NCBI GenBank assembly: GCA_964020085.1
Contig: OZ026598.1
Span: forward strand, 13,828,697 to 13,892,696
Origin: Micromussa lordhowensis
Taxonomy: Eukaryota > Cnidaria > Anthozoa > Scleractinia > Lobophylliidae
Direction: 5' to 3'
DNA: 64,000 nucleotides
Shown: positions 12,258-24,200 of the stretch, piece after piece
How the letters are laid out: every line of letters begins with the position of its first letter
Numbering within the stretch: the first letter of the stretch is position 1
Notes under the pieces: generated by a model
The model's input: the letters and a program-made list of their open reading frames with translations, nothing else
Databases searched by the model: none
What the model was told of the DNA's origin: nothing
Program-made: the position numbers and the translations under genes

Positions 12258-12964
12258 TTGTTACCAGTCAATTAGATTTCTGCAACAGCCTGCTCTATGG
12301 GTTGAAAGGTAACCAACTACAAAAACTTCAGCGCATGCAGAACGCGGCCCCCCGTATCATCTGTAGCACCAGTCGCTATGAGCATATTTCACCTTCGTTA
12401 TACAATCTCCACTGGCTGCCTGTTAGCTACCGAATCCAGTTCAAGATATTATTGCTTGGATATAAAACTCTTAATGGCCTTGCACCCCTGTACCCATCAG
12501 AACTCATAGAACTGAAAAAGCCTGGGAGATACAACCCCAGAACTAACTCGGACACACTCTTATTGAAGTATCCTGCGTTCCAAGAGTCTTACCACTCTTG
12601 GTGACTGCTCATTTACATATGCGGCACCAAAACTCTGGAACAGTCTTCCCAAGGCAATACGATATGCGAACAATGTAAACATTTTTAAGCGCCTCCTGAA
12701 AACGCATCTTTTCCGCAATGCATTCAGCTGCTACGAGAAATAGTAACTATGCAACTCATTTTTAATCACATACTGTAGATTATCCTTTGTAAATAGGTTT
12801 GTAAATAAGTTTAATGAGTTTTATATATAATAACAACTTGTAATTAAGGTACATTAAGTTTTTCTTGATTTGGTAATTTTTCTTTGTAATGCACCTGTGA
12901 GCATCTCCCAATGTAACAGGCGCACTATAAGTAATAAATTATTACTATTATTATTATTATTATT
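12258..12964 (+). mobile_element. 5'-truncated LINE (jockey/CR1-L2-like), 3' end
   Basis: A frame at 12254-12589 contains VTSQLDFCNSLLYGL, then LQKLQRMQNAAPRII, then LHWLPVSYRIQFKILLL and YKTLNGLAPLYPSEL, the well-known C-terminal region of jockey-superfamily LINE polymerases. After a frameshift near 12590 the homology continues as FTYAAPKLWNSLPKAIR and FKRLLKTHLFR, stopping at 12741-12743. About 200 bp of 3' UTR ends in an ATT microsatellite (about 12945-12964), a typical tail for this group. The left edge is an abrupt 5' truncation inside copy B of the tandem duplication. The RT catalytic core is missing. Confidence 0.85.
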
Positions 12965-13309
12965 ATTCAAGCATACAATGCAACATACATTTGCACACTA
13001 TCTGTGATCCCTGCTTTGAAGAGGACTTTGTACAGTTTTAGACTCTATGGCCAAACCATTCCTCATGTTGCTCTTTCATGCAACCTTGCAATTGATGAAA
13101 GGCCTCAATTGGCAACACCTTAAATCTCGATGTAAAGTCATTTTGAGTCAATAACAGATTCATGATCATGCAGAGAGTATTTTTGCTTGAAAAACGAATT
13201 TCTTAATTAGGCTAGATTGCTTGCGCATGTTTAGAGCTGCAAGAAGAACTTCATTAATAATTATTAATTGATGTAATTGTGCATGATTCTCTAAGTTCAA
13301 TTTTTTTTA

Positions 13310-14880
13310 AATACCCATTGCAACTGACAAAGAGGTCTCATAGAAACATGTAACTATGAACTATTACAAATCAAAAACAATTGCAATCTTTTTTAAAACA
13401 CTGCATTCATTTTAGCAATACATTTACACGTACTTTGATTCAAACCTTATATCAATGATATTAACTTACAGTTCATTGAATTGCGCTAACTCTTGGATCA
13501 GTTTAAGAGCATTACAGTTTGAAAAGCGGTGTGTAATGACTCATGACAGAGAAAAACAAGACACTGCAAATTGATGACTTGATCATTTAAGGCAAATACA
13601 CATTAGCAACATAAATGCAAGAAAATGAATGTCACCAAGTTGCAATTGGTTTTCCCTGGGCAACTAATTGCTCATAAAAGTGAAATAATAAAGTACCTTA
13701 CTTTGAAATAAATACTCTATTGTCTCTCAATACACATTTCAAAATATGGGGGATTATGGGGCATTTTTATCATCCAATCCTTATAATGACCTTGTAAACA
13801 TATGTTTGTGCTTTTTAAAGTAACAATTACCTTTTGTTGAATGATCAAGTAAAGGGGTAAATTTTAGCACCTGGTGCACTGCAGGTGTTAAAATATAACC
13901 CTTAGAAACCAGTTATCAAAGAAAAAGCAAAATGAACTAAACGGACAGCATTTAAACTTCATCTTACTTGCAATGTAATCTACCTCAACCCTGTGTTCAC
14001 ATCCTGTATTCTAACATGACATGTGGTGTCATGATGGTTACATGTAGCTTCCAGGGGCTAGTGATTCATTTTGTATCAACTTGAAGTTGCAGTTGTACTG
14101 AGTCCTGATAATCCAGATGCTCCACAGCCACTTGCAGTCCTTCTAATAATATTGTCACTGATCCCATCCCATGTAGTTGAATTCCTCAAGCTTCATATAG
14201 TTGTCATGAACCATACCTGTTTTAGAATGCCTCAAAGAATACTGTACTTCACATTAAATTCCATGTTCCATACTAAAAATGCAAAGTATTAACATGTGTC
14301 ACAATCAGCAAATGTATGCAATAAAAAATTAATAACAATTTTTGACAGGGCAGGGGGGGGGGAGGGAATTATCCATCCTGGTAGCTTTTTTTCGCTTTTT
14401 GAATTACAAAGCTGGAACAGGTTGAAAGGCAGAACGTTTTCTTTAGCACATGTTGTGAGATTATACACTGACAAAATAAGTTGACTGAGAAATAATTATC
14501 GTTTCGCTTTTTTAGTAATGCAAAATTCTGGTTGGTATGACATTGCAGGTCATGAGAGTTAAAGAAACTCCTCAAGATGCATGTACAGTAACCACAGAGC
14601 TCTGATTTCAAATTGCATTCCTCACTCAATAATATCACCATGTTAAGTGATCAACCTGATCAAGTACAGGCTTTAATTATGAGCAAAGTATCCACCATAA
14701 CAATACATGTAAATCTGGATTGCGCAAACTTCAAGTTTTACTGGTTTAGAGGTTTTCTGTTTCTCGCAGTTAATTTTAATAGAGTCAGGTACTTTCAACT
14801 TATTAAGGTAACAAATACAACAATACACAGACAAAAGCTAGTTTTAAACTAAAAATACAATTTAGCAAAAATAAGCTGGA
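13310..14880. other. No supported gene
   Basis: AT-rich sequence with scattered short ORFs, none with recognisable motifs. A G-run lies at about 14350-14362. Nothing resembling an exon series or RNA gene was found. Confidence 0.5.
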
Positions 14881-16890
14881 AAATAAAGTATGTGAGTTGA
14901 TTAACTAGTGGAAGAAAGGAAATATATTGTACAGTTAATTCAGTTAGTAACTTGCAATAATGTGCGATTTTAGCTTTTTCTTAAATTGTTTTAGTGATAT
15001 AAGCTTAATGTTATCACTAATAGCATTCCAGATCTTAGCGCCTTGATATCTGATATTAAAGAAGAGCACAAGTCATTCTACAGGAAAGCCTTGTGTTGTA
15101 ATCATGGGCTTCTCTTATCGAAGTGAAAAAAAAACATTAAAATTAGTAGGAAGAAGTTGGTTTTTAAATTTGTACATAAAAACAGCAATGTGAATGGTTA
15201 CTTCATCAAATAGTTTGATAACATTCAAATCTTTGAAAAGAGGACTTGTATGTTCAAAGAAGCTAGAAAAAGTTAATTATGATTCTAATGGCTTTCTTTT
15301 GCAATACAAAAAGAGGTTGCAAGGAAGTTTGATAAGTATTATTATACAGGGCATCTGACAGGATGCGGAAAAAAATAACAAATTATGCGGAAATTTTCAG
15401 GGGAAAAATGCGGAAAAATTTGTCGATTATGCGGAAAAAGTAATGAATTATGCGGAAATTTCAACAGTTAACAAAATTGATAATAAAGCCTTTAGAACTT
15501 AGCCAACAACAGTGAAACGAAAAGCAGTTCAGTCTTACCCACAATTTAAGCTCTTTAATAGAATGCACATCATTTTCGCCAACTTTGACATATGTTTGAT
15601 CTTTTTATGATATTTTTTGACAAGTACTTTTTCATTTACACAGTTTTTCTGTAGCATTTCAGCTCATTTTGCGTGCAGAGTTTGTTGTTGCGTTCGTAGT
15701 AGAATGTCCGTAGCTTGGTAGCCAGGTTTTCCCAAGAAGGGACTGGAAACTAGTTTCCAGGCTCTTTGCGTAAAGTAGGTCGGAACGCCTGGAGGTTAAA
15801 AATTCGTCACGAACGGACGGGCGTGTTTTCGTCGCTGTTTTTAGGAGAAAAACTGCTTTAAAATAATCAATTTCTTCAGAAGTTTGACTTCCAGGGCTGC
15901 GAGGCAGCTGCTTTATCGCTAACATGGCACATTTTTCTGTTTTATGCGGAAAAATTCTCCGATTATGCGCAGGATGCGGAAGTTAGCAAATTATGCGGAT
16001 CCGCATCGCCGCATCCTGTCAGATGCCCTGTATTATACAATATGTTGAAAATGGATATACAAGAGCATAGTATAGGTCCAGTAAGGTTTTGCTGTTAAGA
16101 AAGTAACGAAGTTTTGATAGAGTGCCTATACTATGTTTAACCTTTTTTGCAATATAATTAATATGACTTTTCCAATTAAGATTTGAGTCAATGTAAATTC
16201 CTATGTATCTGATGGAGTTTTCCTCAGTTAGTGATTGATTATTAATAAATAATGTAACTGACTTTGGTATTTTTCTTTGGATTGGGTGAAACAGTACAAA
16301 ATTTGACTTGCTGATATTCAAGGAAAGTTTGTTTGCACATAACCAAGAATGAACTTTACTTTACTAAGTTTAACCCATTATTAAGATTACTTTCTAGTAT
16401 GTTAATATTTTTATGCTTAAGAAATAGATTTACATCATCAGCAAACAAATGGAAGTGTAGTTGCTTTGAGCAGTTATGGAAATCATTCATATAAATTAAG
16501 AAAAGCAGAGGTCCCAGTACCGACCCCTGAGGAACACCACAGGAGATATTTACCTTACCAGACCGAGTATCACCAGCTGAATAATAAAGCCCAGTCTACT
16601 GATTGGATGTCATTAATTAGGGCTTGCTCATCAAAATTTGAATAATCTCTTCTGAAAATATTGATATTTTCAGGCAACGAAAAGAGTTTACTGACAACAA
16701 GAAAGTTTGGCAAATGGTCAGTTACATCATAAATTAAATTACCACTAATTGTAAAATTAATGTTCTAGAGAGTTAAAGAAAATATTATCAATAAGTGTTG
16801 CTGAATGGTCAGTAATCCTGGTTGGTTCCAAAATTTGGGGCTGAAAATATGATGAAACCAAGTTATTTAAAAAATCCACCCAATAAAGCG
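14880..16890 (-). pseudogene. LINE (jockey superfamily) relic, split by a TIR element
   Basis: On the minus strand, order from 5' to 3': an endonuclease C-terminal part near 16870-16770 (ILEPTRITDHSATLIDNIF), a linker (YDVTDHLPNF), then after an internal deletion the RT core GVPQGSVLGPLLFLIY and FADDVNLF near 16560-16430. The thumb follows at 16321-16040 (IRYIGIYIDSNLNWKSHI, KLRYFL). The frame breaks at 16037, where a 684-bp element is inserted. Beyond it the polymerase C-terminus resumes at about 15330-14944 (FVLQKKAIRIITF, FKDLNVIKLFDE, FKKKLKSHIIASY, stop). Frameshifts and stops show it is inactive. The FADD box holds the two catalytic aspartates. Confidence 0.85.
15347..16030. mobile_element. 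684-bp TIR element inserted in the LINE, TSD TATTATA
   Basis: Ends are a 22-bp inverted repeat beginning CAGGGCATCTGACAGGATGC at 15347 and its complement ending at 16030. The 7-bp flank TATTATA occurs at 15340-15346 and 16031-16037. The subterminal parts carry the motif ATTATGCGGAAA several times (about 15385-15465 and 15942-16000), all in the same orientation. A 7-8-bp duplication and a CAGGG terminus would suit hAT or P-type transposons, but no transposase is visible. A minus-strand frame of 88 codons (15659-15925) has no recognisable domain. Confidence 0.85.
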
Positions 16891-17503
16891 AAGATTGCTA
16901 AAACGTTGACTTTAAATTTTAGGTACATGTATGACCAACAAAGCTGCTTGAAGACTCTTTAATATGTATAAGGACATGGCCTATAAGTTATGTCTTTTCA
17001 ATATTCATTAATGCTTCCGAAGCGATTTTGTGGTGACAAAATATTGCTTTTAATGTTGCTCATAGTCTAATTAGCATTTATGAACTTCTAAAGAGAATTC
17101 AAGGTCTAATGGTAAAACTGCATGACTTTTATGCAGAAAAAAAAAATACTTTTCAGAATTTTCAAGGCCTTTTCAAGCATCTTGCAAAAGTACCATCATT
17201 GGGTATACAGAGTACCAGACAAATTAATTGTGAAAGTTGGGAAAGGACTATACTTGCACCTTCCCTACCAGTAAATCCTAAGTCAATTCATTTCCGGCTG
17301 AGCTAATGTTGCATCAATCAACTACATGTACACAGGCAGCTTAAATTTGGCTGCTTGAATATCCAAATTTATGTATGGCCTAGCTTTATTTGTTAAGATA
17401 TTGAATCAGAATTCTTCTCATGATTTGAAGGTGTCATCACAAGTGTGTACTGTAAACAATACCCTTTTTACCAATGTTCAGAGGGGGAAGTGGGGGGATG
17501 TGT

Positions 17504-17870
17504 GGGGGTGGGGAGGTGATGGCCTATTGGTTGGTCTGTTGGACTCTGCATCAAAAGGTCCAAAATGGAGTCCAAGCTAGAGTTGCTGTATCATTTCTCA
17601 GGCAAGACACCTGACTCTCCCAGTACCTCTCCCCTCCAAGGAGTGGAAATGGCACTGGCCGATTGTAAGGGCAACCTGACAAAAGACAAGGGGTAACCTG
17701 TGATAGACTGGAATCCCATCCAGAGAGAGAGTGACAATACCCCTAGACACTACATGTTACAGAGATCAGAGTTAAGCCCCAGCACTTATGAGCCATCTGG
17801 CTTCTCCATATCTCTTGGGTGTGGAACAGACTTCCCTGCCCTGGAGCCAGTGGAATAATCACTAGAGTGT
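17504..17870 (+). mobile_element. tRNA-derived SINE, left arm copy
   Basis: Begins GGTGATGGCCTATTGGTTGG (degenerate A box), followed by the region GGTCCAAAATGGAGTCCAAG where a B box would lie, then CAGGCAAGACACCTGACTCT, AATGGCACTGGCCGATTG and TGGAATCCCATCCAGAG. This is the layout of the abundant coral SINE with a 'gatggactagcatcccatcc' body. The A and B boxes are decayed, so it is not expected to be transcribed. Confidence 0.65.
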
Positions 17871-19609
17871 TCTCGTTCTGAGCCACCGAGACCAGAAGAG
17901 GAATTCAATGTCCTGTTTAAAACAAACCTTTTGCCATGAAAGTTTAACCCCCTTGACTGGATGTACCAGCGAAACTTTCAAGTGAGGGAGGGACAAGGTG
18001 ATTCGTTGACATGCACTTTAAACAGACAGCTACACAGCAAATGGCTGGAAATGTAGAATGACAGGTTGTAACTAGGGCAATGGTGCATCATGGAATGAGG
18101 AGGGGGAATTGGAGAGTAATGCCCCTCGAGGTTGTACAGTTAAGATGATTCAAAGAACCCACAATGAAGGACAATACCCCAGTGGTGATGTGCTCAGCAT
18201 GTGGTGTTGCGGTAACCAAGGCTGCGATTCAGATTTCTGAAGGAGCCATTTTTTATTATAGGAAAAAGACAGGCAGCCTTTGTAACAACTGTTATACCTT
18301 TTGATATTTAAATGACACATCTGATAGGGTTGAAACTCAACTTTTGATTTTTGTTGAAAAGTAAGGAAATAATGCATTCCATGCCCAGTAGAAATAACGT
18401 TACATGTTCCAGGCCATAATGACAGTAGATGGAATGGAGAGCAAGGCATGGTAAGTGATCTTTCCTTCATGTCAGAGACATTTCTGTCCTTCAGGCATTC
18501 AGTTCAAGATGCTCAAGTGTATCTTTTGCAGGAACAACAGTGCAAGGATTTTCTGGCTGTGGTGAAGCAAAATTGTCCATGCATTCAGGAGAAGTACCAG
18601 GTAATGAGCTGACACATCTTGATGAAGAAGCGGCTAACAGCAATTGCATGAACTGAGGAGGATTCAAGTTGTCTGCCCAAAAGTGTCATGGCAACAAAGA
18701 TGTCGCACATGCACCCCTGCCCCGCGCGAAACAACCTTTGCCTCCAACCATGCGCTCCGCCGCGCCGTCACCACATCTGCATTGCCTCCACCTTTGCTGC
18801 TGCAACACCTTTGTGCAAAAGCGTGGTGAATCCTCTCCAGCTCATGCACCTTGTGCAAGCTGCTTCTTCGTCAGTGTGACAGTTCAGTGCTTGAGACATC
18901 TCCTAGATACACGGAAGATGAAGCTTCGTCTCAACTAGAAAATCTTTGCATTGTAGTCCTGCAAGAAATACATTTGAACGTCTTGGGCTAAATGCCAAAA
19001 AGATGGAGAAGTCTCTGAAATGAGAAATGAATCACCAACCATGACTTACTTTCCACCCCATTAGCTGATCTGTTATGGCATAAAAAATGTGACATCATCT
19101 CAACTAAACAAGCAATACATCATTTTCCCAATTTTCAACAGTCAATCAGAAGCTGGGCATCATCCAAATAAGGTGTGTCATCTGAATATCAAGCACAAAT
19201 AACTTGTTTTATAACCCATCTTTTTCCTATAACAAAACAATTCATTCAGAGGTCTGAATCCTAACCTTGGCGACCACAATAACATATGCTAACCATATCA
19301 CCACTGAAGAATTGTCCTTCTGACAGTGGATTCCTGAATTAACCTTACTGTACAACCAAACTCAAGAGGTACCATTCCCTAATTTCCCCACCCCATTACA
19401 TAATCCACTATTGCCCTGGTCCCATTCTGCCATTCCACATTTTCAGCCATCTATTGCATAACTGCTTGCTAGAAGTGCTTGTTGACAAATGCCCTTCCCC
19501 TCCCTCACTTAAAAGTTCGGTGGTATATCCAGTGAAGGGTGTTGGACTTAAATGGTGAAAGGTTTGTTTCACACAGGACACCAAATCCCCCCTCCAGTCT
19601 TTGTGGCTA

Positions 19610-19980
19610 AGAATGGGCACATTCCAGTGATGTTTCACTGGCTACTGGGCAAGCAAGTCAGTTCCATTCCTAAGGGATCAGAGAAGCCGAATGGTTCATC
19701 AGTACTGGTGCTCAACTCCGGTTTCTGTGACATGACGTGTCTAGGAGTGTTGTCCCTCCCCTTGGATGGGATGCTAGTCCATTGCAGGTGACTCCCAGCA
19801 ATTGTCAGGTTGCCCTCACTAATTGGCCAGTACCATTTACACTCTTGGGTAGAGAGAGACATTGCGAGGGTAAGGTGTCATGCCTGAGAACATGACACAG
19901 TGACCCCAGTTTGGCTCCATTTTGGACCAATTGATCCAGAGTCTAACAGACTAACCATGAGACCATCACCTCTTCACCTC
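19610..19980 (-). mobile_element. tRNA-derived SINE, right arm copy
   Basis: The reverse complement of this stretch reads GATGGTCTCATGGTTAGTCT, then GGATCAATTGGTCCAAAATGG, then GGCATGACACCTTACCCTCG and GACTAGCATCCCATCC. It is the same SINE as at 17504-17870, in the same relative position of the palindrome arm. The SINE must therefore have been present before the inverted duplication arose. Confidence 0.65.
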
Positions 19981-20039
19981 AACACAACCTCCCACTAACC
20001 CCTCCCAACATTGGCAAAAAAGGTATTGTTAACAGTACA

Positions 20040-20065
20040 GGGTTAGGGTTAGGGTTAGGGTTAGG
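20040..20065 (+). repeat. Interstitial telomeric repeat, about four TTAGGG units
   Basis: Four tandem GGTTAG units, the vertebrate-type telomere repeat also used by cnidarians. It sits in the right arm of the palindrome. The corresponding left arm position (near 17447) has no TTAGGG, so the tract was inserted after the arms formed, or was lost from the left. Confidence 0.85.
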
Positions 20066-20249
20066 TTTACACACTTGCAATGAGACCTTCAACTTAGGAA
20101 GAAGTCTGATTCAGCATATCAAAGACAAGGCATACATCAATTTGGACATTCAAGCAGCCAAATTAAACCTGCCTTGATGCATGTAGTTGATTAATATTAG
20201 CAGTGAGTGAACTTAGGACTTACCGGTAAGTAATGCATGTGGACTATTC

Positions 20250-21296
20250 TTGTTTCTCTTTTTTGCTGCATGGTTAATTTTTGGCAGAATAACCAGTAGC
20301 ATGTTGTTTCTAGAGAGAAGAACTTGTTAGCCACGTATAGCAAAGATATCAGCGACGTCACATATTGTTATTAATATGCCAACCACAGAACTATTGGCTG
20401 GTGAAACAAATAATTCTTTTGTTTAACGTTTTGAACATTTACAATGTCTGTAAACAAATATCTTCCCTATACAGCCACGTGTAGTATACAGGTATTCTAA
20501 ATCAAGGTTTACGTGTACTTCAGAGCGAACAAAGTATACTATTAAACAAATTGTCTTTCTTCTGATAACCCCTTCTTCTTTCACCTTCACCTACATGTAT
20601 CTCTTTAGTGACTAGGTGTCACATAAGGCCTCACCCCTCTTCATTGCTGGAACTTGCGAACAAAAAGGTATTATTCTGTTCCGCAACATATGGCTCTACA
20701 ACTTACATGCAGTATTCACTACCTGTTAGCTAAACTAGTAATAATAGATAAATTATCCAATATCCAACAATCAGTGTGCACGTGCAAAGGACAACAAACA
20801 TGCACACACACGCGAGGCAGGAGAGAATGTTTTGCAAATCCACGAAAATGCCAGCAACAGCAGTGAAATGCAGCAAGAGAACTAGGAAAAAAAACATTCA
20901 AGCACTGGCAAAACAAATATCTACTGTCCATGATGGATACTTCACTGAGACTAAAGTTTGCCTTTCACTCAAGTTTACCGAATTGACTAGCTCACATTTA
21001 GTCGACAGTTTATCAAGGGAACATAATTTTCAAAGGAATGAAGCACGGCTTTTTTGCACACGTATCCGTTTTCACTAGTTATAGCCATAGCACACATGCA
21101 CACAACAAGCAACACCAGTTTGTGAGTTTACCTTGCAATACCAAGCACAACGTGGGCTTCTTGCTCCTTTTTTCGGACGAGCGTTGCAACTGCTGTAAAC
21201 AAGTCTAACAGGCTTCAACAGCAGCTAGTGACCTGGGTAAACGCAGATATCAAAGCTTGACTCCGTCAAATTTACCGTAAACTAAATATTAGCAAA
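20250..21296. other. No supported gene
   Basis: Sequence between the palindrome and the candidate gene at 21297. Short overlapping ORFs on both strands at 20654-21078 lack recognisable motifs. It may contain the promoter of the downstream gene, but no TATA box or initiator stands out. Confidence 0.4.
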
Positions 21297-24200
21297 ATGT
21301 TTGGCCAAAAGCACGATTTAAACCGAACTGTAGCTTCGAAAAGTCCCGCGCAGCCCGCGCAGCATGGAGGAGTTTTGCCTGCGCATGCTCCGTGGAAGCC
21401 ACACAGCGGTGATGTGCAGTGTCGTGCAGTGTGCGAATGGACGCTCGAGGGAGAGAACGAAGCATTTTTTCCTCCGAATTCTAAGCCATCAGTGGACGGA
21501 AATGAGTTTTACTATTTAAAAAGGCATTGGGACTTCGACAGAGATGCTTCAGGAGTGATTTGTAGAAAGCTTCAGACGGTAAGTGGCCTTTAATTATGTA
21601 AATAACATCGGAAATTTCATACATACATACATACATATTAAAGCTTACATACATTTTATTTTTTGTTTTCAAATTAAAAATTACAGATTGAACATGCCCG
21701 TTGATAGCATATGCTAGTCTAGGTGGGTCATGTCAACAAACATTCACTGGGAAGTTTCTTTAATTTAGTACTTTGAAGCTTAGAGGTGGCTGGCTCATTC
21801 GACTTTCATGATAAAGCCTGTGTTTACGACTTTCTATGTGTTCGAGTCGTTTCGATCGAAGGTTGTTTCGATCGAAGGTTGTTTCGATCGAAACAAAAGG
21901 TCAGTTCGATCGAAGACAAAAGTCAGTTCGATCGAAGAGTAAATGATGATAAAAACTACAGTTTTTCAAGTGTATAAATAACAAGAAGATCATAGATCTT
22001 TTAACCGCGCTTTGAAAGTTAAACTGTTTTCTTAGCACTACAAATGCAAAGCAGGGCACTTCCAAGGCAGAAGGCAGTCCTTTTTTTGTCAAAAAGAATC
22101 TATTCAATGTTTCCCCACCAAATTTCATATGTTGTCGTGGCGCAGTCGAGTAGGCGTTCGCCTGCCAGGATAGAGGTGGTGAGTTCGAATCCTGTGGAAG
22201 TTGAATTTTTTTTCCTTTTCTTTTTCTTATTGCCGAATCGAAGTGAAACCAGTGGATCCGTCTCTTGAATCTTTTAATTCGGAGGTAATTTATTTTCTTC
22301 TTTCTACGGTATCTTGGATATTAAAAAGTATTTCTGTCACACGGCCGATTCATTTCATCTGCTATCAGGTTGATGCAAGTTTGTATTTAGGCAGATTTTT
22401 TGACATAGTCAAGATTTGTATTTTGCAAAATGGTAAATAAAACATCGTTTTATGTAGCGAAAAAGAAAAATTACCCATTGGAAACAATAGAGATTGCGTG
22501 ATTCAAAGTTGGCTCAGTGCCTGGATTGAAAGAAATTTTATTTCACATTCTTTGCATAGCGTGGTTGCGTTATTGGTAATCGGAGATTTTGTTTATCTGT
22601 AGCTCGAAGGAGAATATATATTTGCATATGTTCAAAGGGTTTTGACGAGCACCGAGGTTTTATTTTTCTCCCAGAAAACTCCACCATTGCTTCTGGCGAA
22701 ATAAACACGATCTTATTTATCACCGTAAGGGCATTACAGTAAATACGGTTTTATTTATCACCGTGAGCCCATTCCATGGCTGACGCCAGATGTTCCTTTA
22801 GCGCACTGAATATTCCCTTCGAAAGTGAACATGCAAGCAAAACGAAAATAAAGCTTAACTCTAGATAATTTCAGCCTTAGTAGCCAGCAACAGGTCCTAA
22901 ATTACATTATTTATCCTTGCAAATGTCCTTGTGGTAATATTTCAACAGCTTTTTTTTCGGCGAATAAACATTACCGGTTGCGTGATTCAAAGTTTGGCCG
23001 AGCAGAGAGCTGGTTCAGCTCTCCGACATGACAAAATAAAAAATAAACCCCGTGCAGAGCAAGAACCGCGCTCGGCCCATGGCCGCGCGGTTAAAAATAA
23101 TAAAGTTTCTTGCGTTGTGGATTGTTTGTGCGATGTAATATGCGCAACGCGGAACTTTGGCAGCGGTTTTCAGTTGATGATCCCTTTTGTTGTCGGCGTT
23201 CGTGATCGGATGCTCGATGCTCAATGAGCTCTTTGCTGTTGACTTTAACTTTATTTCTAACGGAAACGTACACCGAAAGAATCTTTAAAACCCGGGGTTT
23301 AAGAGTTTAAAATTTCTTTTGCTTGTGACTTGCGGGATAAAATCGCTACGAGTCTTAATCGACACCGTCATTTCACCCAGAAGTAGAAGTAACGAACTAA
23401 AAGGAATTTAACTTTTCACTTGTCCATAGAATTTGAAAAGAAAACTAAAGTTAACTCGCAAAGGTGTAAACCCAGAACGAAGGTTGTGAAATGCCGTGAA
23501 AACGATTTCTTCTGAGCCCACGTTGAAACGAACAAGTTGTCACTTTCACTGATAGATCCTGCATATATGTATTTAGAATCCAATGTCAGTTGCTCAAGAT
23601 TCAGGCCGCCACAGACAGGCCAAAAGTTGCCGTTGAAAACGGGTTGTCGGTTGAAAATCTTTGTAATGAAAAAAAGATTTACTCACGAATTTTCCACAGA
23701 AGCCACCAAAGGCAATAAAAATACAGAAATTAGTTTCCTGGAAGGTTTTTGTCATATTTCACCGCTAAAACTACAGCTGGAATCGAATGTGAATGAAATG
23801 ATCGACGCTAAAACATGACTCACCTTTCGACGTATTTAGCTCAAAATTCCACCATACAAATTCTTACAGATCATTTTAGCTTCACACGAAGAAGGAGAAA
23901 AAAAATGTTCGTTTCCAGGCAAAATTTGGCCATTTTTGATCAAAAAAAAGAGCAAATTATTTGAAGCTTGGAAAACACGCGTCAGAGTACTTCAACCGCA
24001 TTGTAATCCTAGAAGGAGACTGGAGTCTACCCTAGTGCCTAGGCCTTTATCAAAATTGAAAAGAGCCGGGTGACGATCATGTTGCTTGAAGTTGAAGACC
24101 AAGTTAACTGTATTAAGAAATATATTCAAACGGATTTGATAAATAGTAAGTTCATTACACTTGAGCAATAGTTACAATCTTCGATCGAACTGACTCTAGT

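Larger units (their letters stand above)
10955..13310 (+). repeat. 0.5-kb tandem duplication, each copy holding a different insertion
   Basis: Copy A (about 10955-12125) and copy B (about 12126-13310) align through the TTTGTTTTCT...GGATTTAGGCAT block, the TGAGGCCTTGC block, ATTCAAGCATA, the TTTAGACT...CCATTCCTCAT block, and finally GATGTAAAGTCATTTTGAGT with the LAGGCTAGATTG-like end. Removing the MITE at 11261-11918 from copy A and the LINE tail at 12258-12964 from copy B leaves two sequences of about 500 bp. Each copy therefore shows the uninterrupted target of the other's insertion. Confidence 0.85.
17245..20250. repeat. 3-kb imperfect palindrome (inverted duplication)
   Basis: The left arm (about 17245-18690) aligns with the reverse complement of the right arm (about 18790-20250) through its whole length at roughly 75-80 percent by eye. 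Matching anchors include ATCAACTACATG (17310 and 20180), TTTGGCTGCTTGAAT, the SINE, CATGTCAGAGACATTTCT against its counterpart near 18995, and a GAAGAAGC/GAGGATTCA block near 18630 and 18840. Only about 100 bp of G+C-rich sequence near 18740 lies between the arms. The RNA or single strand could form a very long hairpin. No transposase or flanking duplication was found. Confidence 0.8.

Noticed and set aside
15659..15925. 88-codon minus-strand ORF inside the 684-bp TIR element as a transposase
   Set aside because: Too short, no DDE-type motif, and the element's size is that of a non-autonomous copy.
18490..18615. Host exon with a tgcag acceptor and gtaatg donor in the left palindrome arm
   Set aside because: The right arm's counterpart does not keep the frame or donor, and no partner exons were found, so the splice-like signals are probably coincidental.
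20040..20065. Chromosome end or telomere
   Set aside because: Only four units, with aligned palindrome-arm sequence on both sides; it is interstitial.
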